Shown: positions 5,651 through 14,237, counted from the first letter of the stretch. The stretch is 14,312 nt of DNA from an uncultured Lachnospiraceae bacterium (GCA_937877165.1 CALEFO010000236.1:1-14312); one strand, 5' to 3'. Notes: generated by a model not told the origin, from the sequence alone. Numbers and translations are program-made.

Positions 5651-8600
5651 AACATTCCAAGGTACGGACGGCGGTTTTGACCGCGTCGACACTGGTTCTG
5701 ACGAGTGGAACCGCTCTTGCGGTAAAAGCATATATTTCCGGCAGTCAGTTTCAGCCCAAGAGCTTTGCACAGATGCTGCAGGCCAATCAGATCGCGTTTC
5801 CGGAGAATGCGGACAAGTCCGGCAAAAAGCAGGATGAGGAGGAAGAGGGAAGCAGCGTCTGGGAAAAGGTGGATGATGCGAAGGAGAAGGAAAAGCCCGC
5901 ATCAACGGGAGGAACAGGTGTCCTTCTGCAGAACGGCCAGCAGGCCCTTGCGCAGGGAGAAACCGGCACAGTGATGACTGCGGCAGAGGCGGCCGCCGTG
6001 GGAAACGGTACCTCTGCAGGAGGATCACAGCAGGCCGCCGCGGGAGATGCGGTTTACGATTTCGTAAGCGACCCCTCCCATGCGGACCTTGTCATCCGCA
6101 TGCCGGGAGAATCCTCCGGTAGCGGAAATGGAAGCGGAGACGGAACCGGGGCAGAAGGTGCCGCTTCGCAGGAGCAGGGACATGGGGGGAGCGGCCGCGG
6201 AAGTGAGAGCACTTCCTCTTCTTCCGGGAGTGGCGGCCGCGGTGATTCTTCCTCCGGTTCGTCTTCCGGAAATGGCGGAAGCCTTGTGCCCGGCAAGGAC
6301 AACGCGGGGAGCATCATTGAGCCCATTCCGGATCCGGAGCCAGGCGAGGACAAGCCGGAGAAGCCGGGCGTTCTGGACCCATCGATCGGCTCTGACCCGG
6401 CCGCACCGGGAACAAAGCCAAAACCATCCGTGGGCTTTGATGACCATATGCCTTCCTTTGATGAATCCAAAAAGGACGACATCGCGCCGGGCGGAGTCAA
6501 AATTATGAAGGGCTTCTATCCGGATTACTGCCTGTATCGCGGACAGGAAATTACATCCCGGTCGGTTTTCTATGCGCTGGATACCTTTGTCGTAGACAAG
6601 GACCGGAATACCTATGCATGGGGCGAAGATGCTTATAACAAGTACATTCGCATTGACGGCATTTCGTTCGACGGAGGGAAAACCTGGAAGAGCTTCCCTG
6701 TGACGATTCCGGAGGATGTGGACAGTGGGAAGGTTGTGATCAAGGCCTCTTACCGCCTTTCTCAGTCAGATTCGTGGACACAGACTGACGTCTCTTATGA
6801 GGTGGAGGACAGCAGAATTCTGGTCCTGTCCAGAAGGCTGGAATCTGGAGAGACGAAGATTCCGGATGCATGTATTCTGAATACAGACAGCAGCAATCAA
6901 TACCTGACCAGCGATTCCAGACTGAATCTGTATAAGCTGCAGAATGCCATCCTGGGCAATCAGGGAGAAATAGCGGAGCTGTTTCCGGGCTGGACAGAGA
7001 ACGGAGAACTTGCTCCCTGGCTGTATCCTGCAGGGAGTGGCCTTCATGTGCTGGAGCCTGCGGAGACCGTGCCGCTGGATACGAATCTTTATACGGTAGA
7101 GATTCAGCCACGGATTCTCGATGATCTTCCGGGTGAGAGCGGCTTCGGGTCGCTGGGAGGCTTCTTCCAGACGCTGACGAATTATGACAGCTGGAACGGA
7201 CCGGAGGATCTGGAGATTCCGCAGTATGTGCAGGCGGTGGACTTTTCCGGACTGAATCCCTGGAACCTGATTGCGGTAGATACCATCTCTGTTCCGGATA
7301 CGGTTGTGTATATGAACACGGCCTCGGAAAATTATTACGTGAGGAATGCCTGGATCGTCAATGAGGAAAATCCGTATTATTCTTCGGATGCGGATGGAAT
7401 TCTTTACAGCAAAAGTAAGGATGAGCTGCTCGGAATTCCTACAGACAAGGAGAGCATTACAATTTCCGGGGATACCCGGAAGGTGCTGATTCCTTACTAT
7501 AATAATTTGAAATCAATCTGTCTGGAGGCTGAAAGCGAAGAGGAGCTGCCGCAGATGGACTGTACGCATCTGGACAACATGAAGTGCAATGTTCAGATGA
7601 AGGATGAGCTGCTGGTTCCTTTTCTTCGCGAAGAGGGAAAGAACTTCTCTGCGGCAAGAGGCAATACGGTCAGTACGAGGGAGAATCCGGGCATCACCTA
7701 TCATGTGACCGGCGCTGGAGCTGTGCTGAATGAAGATGGGGCGGCACACTGCTTTGTCGGGGGCGGGACGGCTGCCGGGCTGACGCCGGAAATCAAGAGC
7801 ATTCAGGAGAGAGCCTTTCAGCATACGAAGGAGATCCAAACCATCCGGCTCTCCTACGCCGGAGATCTTGTGGAGCTGCAAAAGGACAGTCTTGCGGGCA
7901 GTAATATCCGGAGGATTGTCTGCTACAGACAGGAGCAGAAGAGAAGCATTGAGCGGCAGCTTGACCAGGCCGGAGCAGACCATGACATCGCCGTGGAGCT
8001 GGTGCAGGAGCAGGAGAATCCGGAAGGGTACCGGTATTTCCAGGAGGAAGTGGATGGAAAGCTTCTGACCATCCTGGAATCGGCTCCGGCAGGAATCACC
8101 TCGTTTGATTCGGGGGCATTGAACGATGCAAACGGAACTAAGCTTGTAATCAGCAGCATTGCGGAGGGAGCCTTCCGCGGCTGCACATCGCTTCAGTGGG
8201 TCACTCTTTCCGAGGACACGAAGACCATCGGAGCCTCAGCATTTGAAGGCTGCAGCTTGCTGGAGGGCGTTCTGATTTCATCGAAGGACACCATTACCAT
8301 TGGCGACAAGGCGTTTGATGACTGTTCTTCTCTTCGATTCCTTGCATCCAATGCGAAGGACTGCGTAAGAGAGAATGACTATGTGCCGGTGGTGGAGCAG
8401 AGCTATGGCGGAGGAGCAAGGCAGTGCTTCTTCTTCATTCCCAGCTATGATGATGCAGATAATTATTCTCTGCACGGATACCCTGAGAGACAGGCCATCA
8501 GCTTCACCATGCAGAGCAATGTGACCTCCTATGCGGTCGTGGAAACCGGAGAGAGCGGAAGGGTTCTGTACGGCCTTGGACAAAATGGAGGAAGAGAGGT

Positions 8601-9741
8601 TCCGTGGCTGGCCCTTCGTGCCGGGAAAAGCCTGGATCAGAAGGTTCAGCTTCCGGCAGAGACGGAGGAAATTTATCTGTATGCGTTTGCAGATACCACA
8701 GCAGGCGGCAGCTATACGGTGAACTGGAGAGAGCTTCCGGAGCTTGGCTTCGTGGATGAGGGAGCATTCTGGAGTGCTTCGCTTGGAGGAAATGTAGAAA
8801 TCACCAGAATGGCTTATCTTGGAAGAAATGCGTTCAGTGGGACGCAAATCGAAAGAATTGAATTGGCTGATGTGGGCAATCTTGGAGAGAACGTGTTTGC
8901 GGACTGCGGCAGCCTGAAGGAGGCGGTCTTTGACCATGCGCAGGAGAATGCGGCCCTGCCGTCGTATTCCTTCCAGGGCTGTTCGAATCTGGAGAGAATC
9001 GTCCTGAAGAGTGCGGATCCGCTCCTTTCCTTTGCCCACTGGTATCCAAATATCACCTACCGCATCAACGGAGACTGGACGCAGGAAGAGGAAGTGGACC
9101 GGGTACAGCTGGTGGTTCCGGAGGGGGCAGAGCTGAAGTGTATTCAGGAGTGGCAGTATTATTTCACCGGGCATTCCAATTATGAGGAACTCAGAAATGC
9201 GGTAGAGGATGATTTATTCTGGGAACTCTGGGCGATGCCGACTAACGAGGAGGTCCTTGCGGAATGCGGAAAGAGGCTTCTGGAAGCGGAAAACCGGATC
9301 CGGGGGCTCCTGCGGATGGAGACCGTGGAACAGCTGACCTTCCCGCCCGAGGAGCTCCAAAACCTTCCTGCAGAGCAGGCAGACGATCCTTCGATAGAAT
9401 CTCTGGAGAAAGATAAGGACAACGAGGCGGTGACGGAGAGCGTCACGGATCCGGAAGAAGAGGATGCCCTGACCGGTGGAACGGACGCAGAGAAGGCAGC
9501 AGGCGGAAATGTCGTAGATGCCGAATCCGGCCTGGAGAGCAGCGAAGAAGATGCATCGACCGACGGAGAGGCAGGCAATCCGGAGGGCGACGGAAACCCT
9601 GCGGACAGCGCGTCAGTCAGCGCATCCTCCGGGGTCGGGACCGCGGCGGTTGCAGAGCCTGTGGAAACTGCAGGAGAAAACGGCGATGCAGTGGAAGAAG
9701 GCAGCGCGGTGAGCAGTGAAGAGGAAAGGATAGAAGAATGA
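5647..9741 (+). CDS. Large exported BspA-like leucine-rich-repeat protein
   Basis: The 1364-residue protein begins with a signal peptide: basic MKHSKVR, hydrophobic core 8-25, likely cleavage after ALA at residue 25. Residues 55-280 are low complexity, with a Glu/Lys-rich part, a Gly/Ser tract (about 155-212) and a Pro/Asp/Glu/Lys part (225-262), probably a flexible stalk. Residues 284-540 form an unrecognised domain, likely beta-rich. BspA-type (LRR_5) repeats occur at about 541-612 (NPYYSSDADGILYSKSKDEL), 715-760, 830-900 (IAEGAFRGCTSLQWVTL, IGASAFEGCSLLEGVLI, IGDKAFDDCSSLRFLA) and 1030-1122 (LGRNAFSGTQIERIEL, GENVFADCGSL, SYSFQGCSNLERIVL). They are split by a non-repeat segment near 905-1030. 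A helical part (1160-1230) and an acidic Ser/Ala-rich tail end it. No LPXTG motif, SLH domain or C-terminal membrane helix is seen. BspA-like proteins often bind host or matrix proteins. GAGGA lies 8 nt before the ATG; both ends overlap neighbours by 4 bp. Confidence 0.85.
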   Translation: MKHSKVRTAVLTASTLVLTSGTALAVKAYISGSQFQPKSFAQMLQANQIAFPENADKSGKKQDEEEEGSSVWEKVDDAKEKEKPASTGGTGVLLQNGQQALAQGETGTVMTAAEAAAVGNGTSAGGSQQAAAGDAVYDFVSDPSHADLVIRMPGESSGSGNGSGDGTGAEGAASQEQGHGGSGRGSESTSSSSGSGGRGDSSSGSSSGNGGSLVPGKDNAGSIIEPIPDPEPGEDKPEKPGVLDPSIGSDPAAPGTKPKPSVGFDDHMPSFDESKKDDIAPGGVKIMKGFYPDYCLYRGQEITSRSVFYALDTFVVDKDRNTYAWGEDAYNKYIRIDGISFDGGKTWKSFPVTIPEDVDSGKVVIKASYRLSQSDSWTQTDVSYEVEDSRILVLSRRLESGETKIPDACILNTDSSNQYLTSDSRLNLYKLQNAILGNQGEIAELFPGWTENGELAPWLYPAGSGLHVLEPAETVPLDTNLYTVEIQPRILDDLPGESGFGSLGGFFQTLTNYDSWNGPEDLEIPQYVQAVDFSGLNPWNLIAVDTISVPDTVVYMNTASENYYVRNAWIVNEENPYYSSDADGILYSKSKDELLGIPTDKESITISGDTRKVLIPYYNNLKSICLEAESEEELPQMDCTHLDNMKCNVQMKDELLVPFLREEGKNFSAARGNTVSTRENPGITYHVTGAGAVLNEDGAAHCFVGGGTAAGLTPEIKSIQERAFQHTKEIQTIRLSYAGDLVELQKDSLAGSNIRRIVCYRQEQKRSIERQLDQAGADHDIAVELVQEQENPEGYRYFQEEVDGKLLTILESAPAGITSFDSGALNDANGTKLVISSIAEGAFRGCTSLQWVTLSEDTKTIGASAFEGCSLLEGVLISSKDTITIGDKAFDDCSSLRFLASNAKDCVRENDYVPVVEQSYGGGARQCFFFIPSYDDADNYSLHGYPERQAISFTMQSNVTSYAVVETGESGRVLYGLGQNGGREVPWLALRAGKSLDQKVQLPAETEEIYLYAFADTTAGGSYTVNWRELPELGFVDEGAFWSASLGGNVEITRMAYLGRNAFSGTQIERIELADVGNLGENVFADCGSLKEAVFDHAQENAALPSYSFQGCSNLERIVLKSADPLLSFAHWYPNITYRINGDWTQEEEVDRVQLVVPEGAELKCIQEWQYYFTGHSNYEELRNAVEDDLFWELWAMPTNEEVLAECGKRLLEAENRIRGLLRMETVEQLTFPPEELQNLPAEQADDPSIESLEKDKDNEAVTESVTDPEEEDALTGGTDAEKAAGGNVVDAESGLESSEEDASTDGEAGNPEGDGNPADSASVSASSGVGTAAVAEPVETAGENGDAVEEGSAVSSEEERIEE

Positions 9742-10670
9742 TCGTAGAACAATCGAGACAGATCATTGCTGAGGTCAATCGAGCCTTTATCGGCAAGAAT
9801 GAGGTGGTGGAGAAGGTACTGATGACCGTATATGCAGGAGGACATGTGCTCCTTGAGGACTGCCCCGGCGTCGGCAAGACGACGCTGGCGCTGGCGTTTT
9901 CCAAAGTGCTGGGCCTTAGCTGCAGGCGAATTCAGTTCACGCCGGATACGCTTCCGTCGGATATTACGGGGTTCACGATGCTGAACCGGGCCACCAATCA
10001 GTTTGAATACCGGGAAGGAGCAGCGAGCTGTCAGCTTCTTCTCGCCGACGAGATCAACCGTACCTCACCGAAGACACAGGCGGCACTTCTGGAGGTCATG
10101 GAGGAGCACACTGTGACGGTAGACGGGCAGACACATGTACTGCCTACTCCGTTTCTGTGTATTGCAACGCAGAATCCTTTGGGCTCCGCGGGCACGCAGC
10201 CTCTTCCGGAGTCCCAGCTGGACCGGTTTATGGTCAGTCTTTCCATCGGTTATCCTTCTATGGAAAATCAGATGCAGATCATCAAGGCGCAGCGCTATCA
10301 GAACCCGCTGATGGATCTTCATGAGGTGACGAACGCGGAGAATATCCTGGAGGTGCAGAACTATCTGGCTTCCGTGCGCGCAGAGGACAGTGTCCTGCGC
10401 TATGCGATCCGCCTGTGCGAGGCGACAAGAGAGCATCCTCTGGTGGAGCAGGGAATCTCGCCGCGCGGTGTCGCGGCGCTTGTGAAAATGGCAAAGGCCG
10501 GAGCGGTCATCCGGGAGCGCAATTACGTGATCCCGGAGGATGTGCGCAGTGTATACGAGGATGTGTGCGCACACAGGCTGTCTCTTCGCGCCCAGGCAAG
10601 AGTGGAAGGCATCAGTGCCCGCGATGTTCTGGAGGAGATCGCAGACAAGGTGCGTCCGGGAGAACAGTAA
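9738..10670 (+). CDS. MoxR-family AAA+ ATPase
   Basis: The protein has 310 residues, normal for MoxR ATPases. Walker A is CPGVGKTT (42-49), Walker B LLADEINR (101-108), sensor 1 ATQNP (143-147), the arginine-containing LPESQLDRF (156-164), and a C-terminal lid domain carries the sensor-2-like GISPRG. All ATPase residues appear intact. MoxR proteins work as cytoplasmic chaperone-like ATPases and usually act on a partner encoded next door, commonly a DUF58/VWA-like protein, as here. AAAGGA lies 7 nt before the ATG, inside the 3' end of the LRR gene, and the start overlaps that gene's stop by 4 bp. The DUF58 gene starts 1 nt after its stop. Its likely job is to drive assembly or conformational change of the membrane complex made by the next two genes. 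Confidence 0.96.
   Translation: MIVEQSRQIIAEVNRAFIGKNEVVEKVLMTVYAGGHVLLEDCPGVGKTTLALAFSKVLGLSCRRIQFTPDTLPSDITGFTMLNRATNQFEYREGAASCQLLLADEINRTSPKTQAALLEVMEEHTVTVDGQTHVLPTPFLCIATQNPLGSAGTQPLPESQLDRFMVSLSIGYPSMENQMQIIKAQRYQNPLMDLHEVTNAENILEVQNYLASVRAEDSVLRYAIRLCEATREHPLVEQGISPRGVAALVKMAKAGAVIRERNYVIPEDVRSVYEDVCAHRLSLRAQARVEGISARDVLEEIADKVRPGEQ
10658..10662 (+). promoter_or_regulatory. Ribosome binding site deciding the DUF58 start
   Basis: GGGAG, 9 nt before the ATG at 10672 and within the last codons of the MoxR gene, supports this start. The same frame opens at 10540, but that would place 44 non-hydrophobic residues before the membrane helix and 131 bp of overlap with moxR. Confidence 0.6.
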
Positions 10671-10671
10671 C

Positions 10672-11844
10672 ATGTGGAGAAGTCGGCTGGAGTATCTGTT
10701 CACGCTGCTCGGGTGTCTTGCTCTGCTGTTCTTTTTTGACCGGTCGCTGTTTCTGTGGGGGGTTGTTGAGATGGCGGCTGTGGCACTTCTTCTGCGGCTG
10801 CTTTCCAGGCGGGATGTCGGAAAGCTTCGCGTTCTGGCCGGGATGCCGAAAAGAGTGCAGGCCGGGCAGAAGCTCGTCCTGACACTTACGGCGAGGACGC
10901 AGGGAAAGCTTCTGGCAGTCGGAAGCCTTCTGGCAGAGTGCGAAATCACCTATACGATGTTCGGCGTCCGGGAGACGAAGCTGTTGTGTCTTCCCTTTTC
11001 AGACTCCGGAAAGGTTTTCCGGATCCCGCTGGATGCCGCATATTGCGGCGAGGTCCGCGTGCGGTGTACGAATCTTTGGGCTATGGATGTGATGCAGCTT
11101 TTCCGCTTGAAAATCGGCGGCTTTCCGGAAACGCATGCCATGATCTTCCCGGGAAGAGTAAATCTGGAGATGGAGCTTGCAAGAGGAACGAGCGGTGCGC
11201 CGCAGAAGGAAGGACTCCTTCAGAACCGGCGGGGAAATGATCACAGTGAGATCTACGATACCAGAGAATATGTGCCGGGAGATGACATCCGGTCCATACA
11301 TTGGAAGCTCTCAGGCAAGCTGGATCAGCTGATCGTCCGTGAGGCAAGTGACCCGTCCCATTATGAGCTTCTGCTTGTTCCGGATTCCGGTCTTATGCAG
11401 GGAGAGCGGGAAACCACAAGGTCAGAGCGCAATACCGCAGCTTCTGTGTTTGCTGCAGCGGGAGAACAGCTGTGCAGACAGGGCGTTTCCTTCTGTGTGG
11501 GGCTTCTTTCACGGGACGGACTGGTGCTGCATGAGGTTCGAAACGAACGGGACTTCGAGCTGGCGCTTCATGAATGGATGTGCACGGAGCTCCCGGAGCG
11601 GTCAGGAACGGCACTGAGGTATTTCCTTCTGGAACACCTGGACCGGTATTTTTCAAGACTTCTGATCCTTTGCGCAGGGCGCTGCCAGGAGCCTTTGCAG
11701 GATTTGGAGGGGAGGATCGGCTTTACTGTTGTCAGTGCGGCCCGGGGCGGAAGAACTGCGTATTCGACGCCGGGAGAGATGGAGAACATGGTGGAAATTC
11801 CGGCAGATTCGCCCGGGAAAGAGGTTTATCGCATTTTATGCTGA
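10672..11844 (+). CDS. DUF58-domain membrane protein (MoxR partner)
   Basis: The 390-residue protein has two N-terminal hydrophobic segments (about 7-22 and 25-44) and a large soluble part predicted to be cytoplasmic. The DUF58 signature is clear at 195-224: YDTREYVPGDDIRSIHWK followed by LDQLIVRE. A VWA-like fold follows, but the metal-binding DxSxS motif seen in true VWA domains is reduced to PDSG (237-240), so metal binding there is doubtful. DUF58 proteins almost always sit beside MoxR ATPases and often beside transglutaminase-fold membrane proteins; their molecular role is poorly defined. The start is the ATG at 10672, 1 nt after the MoxR stop, chosen by ribosome site and by the position of the membrane helices. 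The last 7 bp overlap the next gene. Confidence 0.92.
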   Translation: MWRSRLEYLFTLLGCLALLFFFDRSLFLWGVVEMAAVALLLRLLSRRDVGKLRVLAGMPKRVQAGQKLVLTLTARTQGKLLAVGSLLAECEITYTMFGVRETKLLCLPFSDSGKVFRIPLDAAYCGEVRVRCTNLWAMDVMQLFRLKIGGFPETHAMIFPGRVNLEMELARGTSGAPQKEGLLQNRRGNDHSEIYDTREYVPGDDIRSIHWKLSGKLDQLIVREASDPSHYELLLVPDSGLMQGERETTRSERNTAASVFAAAGEQLCRQGVSFCVGLLSRDGLVLHEVRNERDFELALHEWMCTELPERSGTALRYFLLEHLDRYFSRLLILCAGRCQEPLQDLEGRIGFTVVSAARGGRTAYSTPGEMENMVEIPADSPGKEVYRILC

Positions 11845-14204
11845 AGATAAAGAACAGGCCCGCGCAGACTATCCGTCCGCAGGGGCATACAGGCAAATAT
11901 CGGGTGAATTTGTGGCAGCTGTTTACTGGAATTCTTCTGCTGCAGGGAAGCCTTCTGTCCTTCTGGCATTCTTATGGGGAGGCTGGAAGGCCTTCTCTTC
12001 CTGTGGCGTGCGCAGCAGGTCTGTTCGGTTTTTGGGCAGCCTGGGGATCGGACACGATGCAGCGAAGAAGAAACCTCTGCCTTACGGCGTGGGGAATCTC
12101 CGTGGCAGCACTCCTTGTTCTGAGCCGCGGCGGGTGCATCATCGGCATTGGCGGATGGATCAACTGTCTGATCGCAGGCTGGAATGACGCACACGAGGCT
12201 GGAGTTCTTCTGCTTTCTGTCAGCTGCAGCAGGCAGGACCTTCAATCTGCAGCGGTGCTGCTCTCGCTTCTTCAGGGGGAGCTTGCCTGGGTGCTTGTTC
12301 GGAGAAGGAGGCCGGGCAGCATTGCCGTATGGAGCCTTGCCTGGGTGCTTATGCTTCTTCTGACCGGAAGCTTTTGCCCGCCGGCGCTTCTTCTTTTGTG
12401 CGGTGCGCTGATGGGTTCTTATGCGGCGGATGAAGAAATGCACACAGGACGTCCGGGAATGGTCTGGACAGTCCTGACCGTTCTTTTTTTTGCGGTCGGG
12501 GCCATTTACACGAGGGGAGGAATTCTGCCGGAGAACGCGTCGTTTCGAAAAGGCGTTCTGGGGGCAGTTGCTTCCTTCCGGTACGGAGAAACACTTCTTC
12601 CTGAGGGAAACCTCAAGGATGCCGGGAAGCTCTCTTTTGGGGAGAAGGAGGAACGACTTCTCGTTCGGAGCGGGCAGATCAAGAACCTGTATCTGAAGGG
12701 CTTTACGGGAGCAGTACTGAAGGAAAGTCAGTGGGAGAGTCTTCCGGAGGCGGCTTACGGCGGTGAGAATACGGGGATGCTGGACTGGCTTCGGGAAACC
12801 TCATTTGATCCTCAGACGCAGCCGGCGGTGTATTACCAGCTGTGTGCGGAGGAAGAAAGACCGGAGGAAAATGATCTTGGCATCCGGGTTCGGAAGGCGA
12901 CAAGGCGGCATTTCTATGCTCCTTCTTCGCTGAAGGAGATTTACAACGGGACCGCAAGAAGAAATGAAGATCTGGGTCTTCAGAGCCGCGGCCTTTTCGG
13001 GAAAAGACACTATGCGGAGAAGGAATATTCCGAGGCGCTTCCGTCGGAGCTGACGGTGGCCAGGGACTGGGTCCTTTCGCCCGGAACACCGGAGCAGGAA
13101 GCCTATTGCCGGGCGGAGGAGGTTTATCGGCGTTTCGTCTATGAGGAATACACACAGGTGAGTGAGGATTTGAAATCCTTTCTGCAGATGTATTTCTGGA
13201 AGGACTATGATTCAGAGAGCGACGGAATCTACAGTGCCGTAACCCAGGTACGGAAATGTCTTGCGGCGGGGGCGGTTTATGATGCCTCCTGGAATTCTGG
13301 AAATCAGATTCCGGAAGGCGAGAATGCAGTCCGCTGGTTCCTTACAGAAGAAAAAACGGGAAATGCCGCTCTCTATGCCTCCGCAGCGGTTCTGGCTCTG
13401 CGTGCGCATGGAATACCGGCGCGCTATGCGGAGGGCTATTATGTTCCTTCGGAGCTTCTGGAGAAGGCAACGAAGGAGGAGCCGTATGCAGAGGTGACGG
13501 GGCAAAACGCTCATGCGTGGGCGGAGATTTATTTTGACGGCATCGGCTGGCTTCCTGTTGATGTGACGCCGGGCTATTATTACGATGCGGCAGTTCTGCA
13601 GCAGATGGTGATTCATCCTGGCGCGGTGAGGAAAACCGCAGCACTGGAGGACAGTATTTTCGGCGCCGACGAGATGACAGAGGAGAGTGAAGGCACCGGG
13701 AGCAGAAAAGAATCCGTCACCCGGATTGTCTATCAGACGTCGCGAATTTTCCTTGGACTGTTTGCTCTTGTTGTGATTCTGGCAACGATCTTCCACACTG
13801 CTGCCGAGGTTCGCCGGATGGTGATGATTCTGCAGGAAAGGAGGCTGCTGCAGAAGGCATCTTCCAAAGAGCGGGCGAGGCTCTATGCGGAAAAGCTCAG
13901 ACGCACGCTGGAGGCTCTTGGAATCGAGTCGGCGCTCGGCTGGAATGCCGATGAGACGGACCGGGAGCTTTCGGAGCGCTTTTTGGGAATTGGCCGCGGT
14001 GAGTATCTGCGAACCTGCGGACTTCTGGAGAAATCCATTTATGGTGCAGCTCCGCTGGAAATCTATGAAGAGCGGACGGTGACCTCCTTCCTGGAGAAGG
14101 TGCTGCAAGAGGGAAAAGAGAGCGGCTTCCGCGCAAGAAGCCAGCTCCACTATCGCCTGTATCATGGCATGGCAGAGCTGTATCATGGAAGACGGGATTC
14201 CTGA
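11838..14204 (+). CDS. TgpA-like polytopic transglutaminase-fold protein lacking the catalytic cysteine
   Basis: The 788-residue protein has about seven N-terminal membrane segments (roughly 24-42, 53-71, 80-96, 99-115, 162-178, 182-195, 207-224), a large outer domain (225-630), one more helix (634-655) and a cytoplasmic tail with a DUF4129-like end. This is the TgpA layout. The transglutaminase core is at 495-582: FLTEEKTGNAALYASAAVLA, HGIPARYAEGYYV, NAHAWAEIYF and WLPVDVTP. Catalytic His is H559 and Asp is D575. In the motif G-x-C-x-x-x-A (508-514) the Cys position is A510, codon GCC at 13365-13367, so thiol chemistry should be lost; the nearest Cys, C474, is 36 residues away. The frame is otherwise intact and the rest of the core conserved, so this is not simple decay. 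The start is the ATG overlapping the DUF58 stop by 7 bp (reinitiation likely; AAAGAGG is 13 nt upstream). A longer in-frame start at 11574 is ignored because it adds 88 out-of-context residues inside DUF58. Confidence 0.88.
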   Translation: MLKIKNRPAQTIRPQGHTGKYRVNLWQLFTGILLLQGSLLSFWHSYGEAGRPSLPVACAAGLFGFWAAWGSDTMQRRRNLCLTAWGISVAALLVLSRGGCIIGIGGWINCLIAGWNDAHEAGVLLLSVSCSRQDLQSAAVLLSLLQGELAWVLVRRRRPGSIAVWSLAWVLMLLLTGSFCPPALLLLCGALMGSYAADEEMHTGRPGMVWTVLTVLFFAVGAIYTRGGILPENASFRKGVLGAVASFRYGETLLPEGNLKDAGKLSFGEKEERLLVRSGQIKNLYLKGFTGAVLKESQWESLPEAAYGGENTGMLDWLRETSFDPQTQPAVYYQLCAEEERPEENDLGIRVRKATRRHFYAPSSLKEIYNGTARRNEDLGLQSRGLFGKRHYAEKEYSEALPSELTVARDWVLSPGTPEQEAYCRAEEVYRRFVYEEYTQVSEDLKSFLQMYFWKDYDSESDGIYSAVTQVRKCLAAGAVYDASWNSGNQIPEGENAVRWFLTEEKTGNAALYASAAVLALRAHGIPARYAEGYYVPSELLEKATKEEPYAEVTGQNAHAWAEIYFDGIGWLPVDVTPGYYYDAAVLQQMVIHPGAVRKTAALEDSIFGADEMTEESEGTGSRKESVTRIVYQTSRIFLGLFALVVILATIFHTAAEVRRMVMILQERRLLQKASSKERARLYAEKLRRTLEALGIESALGWNADETDRELSERFLGIGRGEYLRTCGLLEKSIYGAAPLEIYEERTVTSFLEKVLQEGKESGFRARSQLHYRLYHGMAELYHGRRDS
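13365..13367 (+). other. Alanine codon at the expected catalytic cysteine of the transglutaminase core
   Basis: The codon is GCC (Ala, residue 510). Active family members have TGC or TGT here, within GxCxxxA before the conserved GIPAR block. Two base changes (TG to GC) separate the codons, so one sequencing error would not explain it. Confidence 0.75.
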
Positions 14205-14209
14205 GAATG

Positions 14210-14237
14210 CGAGGTATAAAATTCGAGATATAAAAAG
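14210..14237. repeat. Imperfect 14-bp tandem repeat before the terminator
   Basis: CGAGGTATAAAATT (14210-14223) is directly followed by CGAGATATAAAAAG (14224-14237); 11 of the first 12 positions match. It lies between the last stop codon and the terminator stem. No function is evident; each copy holds a TATAAA that resembles a -10 box, but no -35 partner is convincing. Confidence 0.4.

Noticed and set aside
6100..6300. Possible tandem repeat array in the LRR gene
   Set aside because: The recurring GGAAGC/TCCGG and GGCCGCGG pieces come from Gly/Ser codon use in the linker; spacing is irregular and there are no spacers or true repeat units.
8278..9174. 298-codon open frame antisense to the LRR gene
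   Set aside because: It is a shadow frame with no ribosome site or recognised motif, opposite clear LRR_5 repeats.
9463..9480. LTGG near residue 1275 of the LRR protein as a sortase motif
   Set aside because: It is not LPXTG and is not followed by a hydrophobic helix and basic tail.
10540..10671. 44-residue N-terminal extension of the DUF58 protein
   Set aside because: It overlaps the conserved MoxR lid domain, and GGGAG points to the ATG at 10672.
11574..11837. 88-residue N-terminal extension of the TG-fold protein
   Set aside because: It lies wholly inside the DUF58 gene, is not hydrophobic or conserved-looking, and the ATG at 11838 gives the classic overlap start just before the first membrane helix.
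12282..12350. 15-bp direct repeat CTTGCCTGGGTGCTT (12282-12296 and 12336-12350)
   Set aside because: Both copies are in frame and encode LAWVL in neighbouring membrane segments; probably chance or local duplication within helices, not a mobile-element mark.
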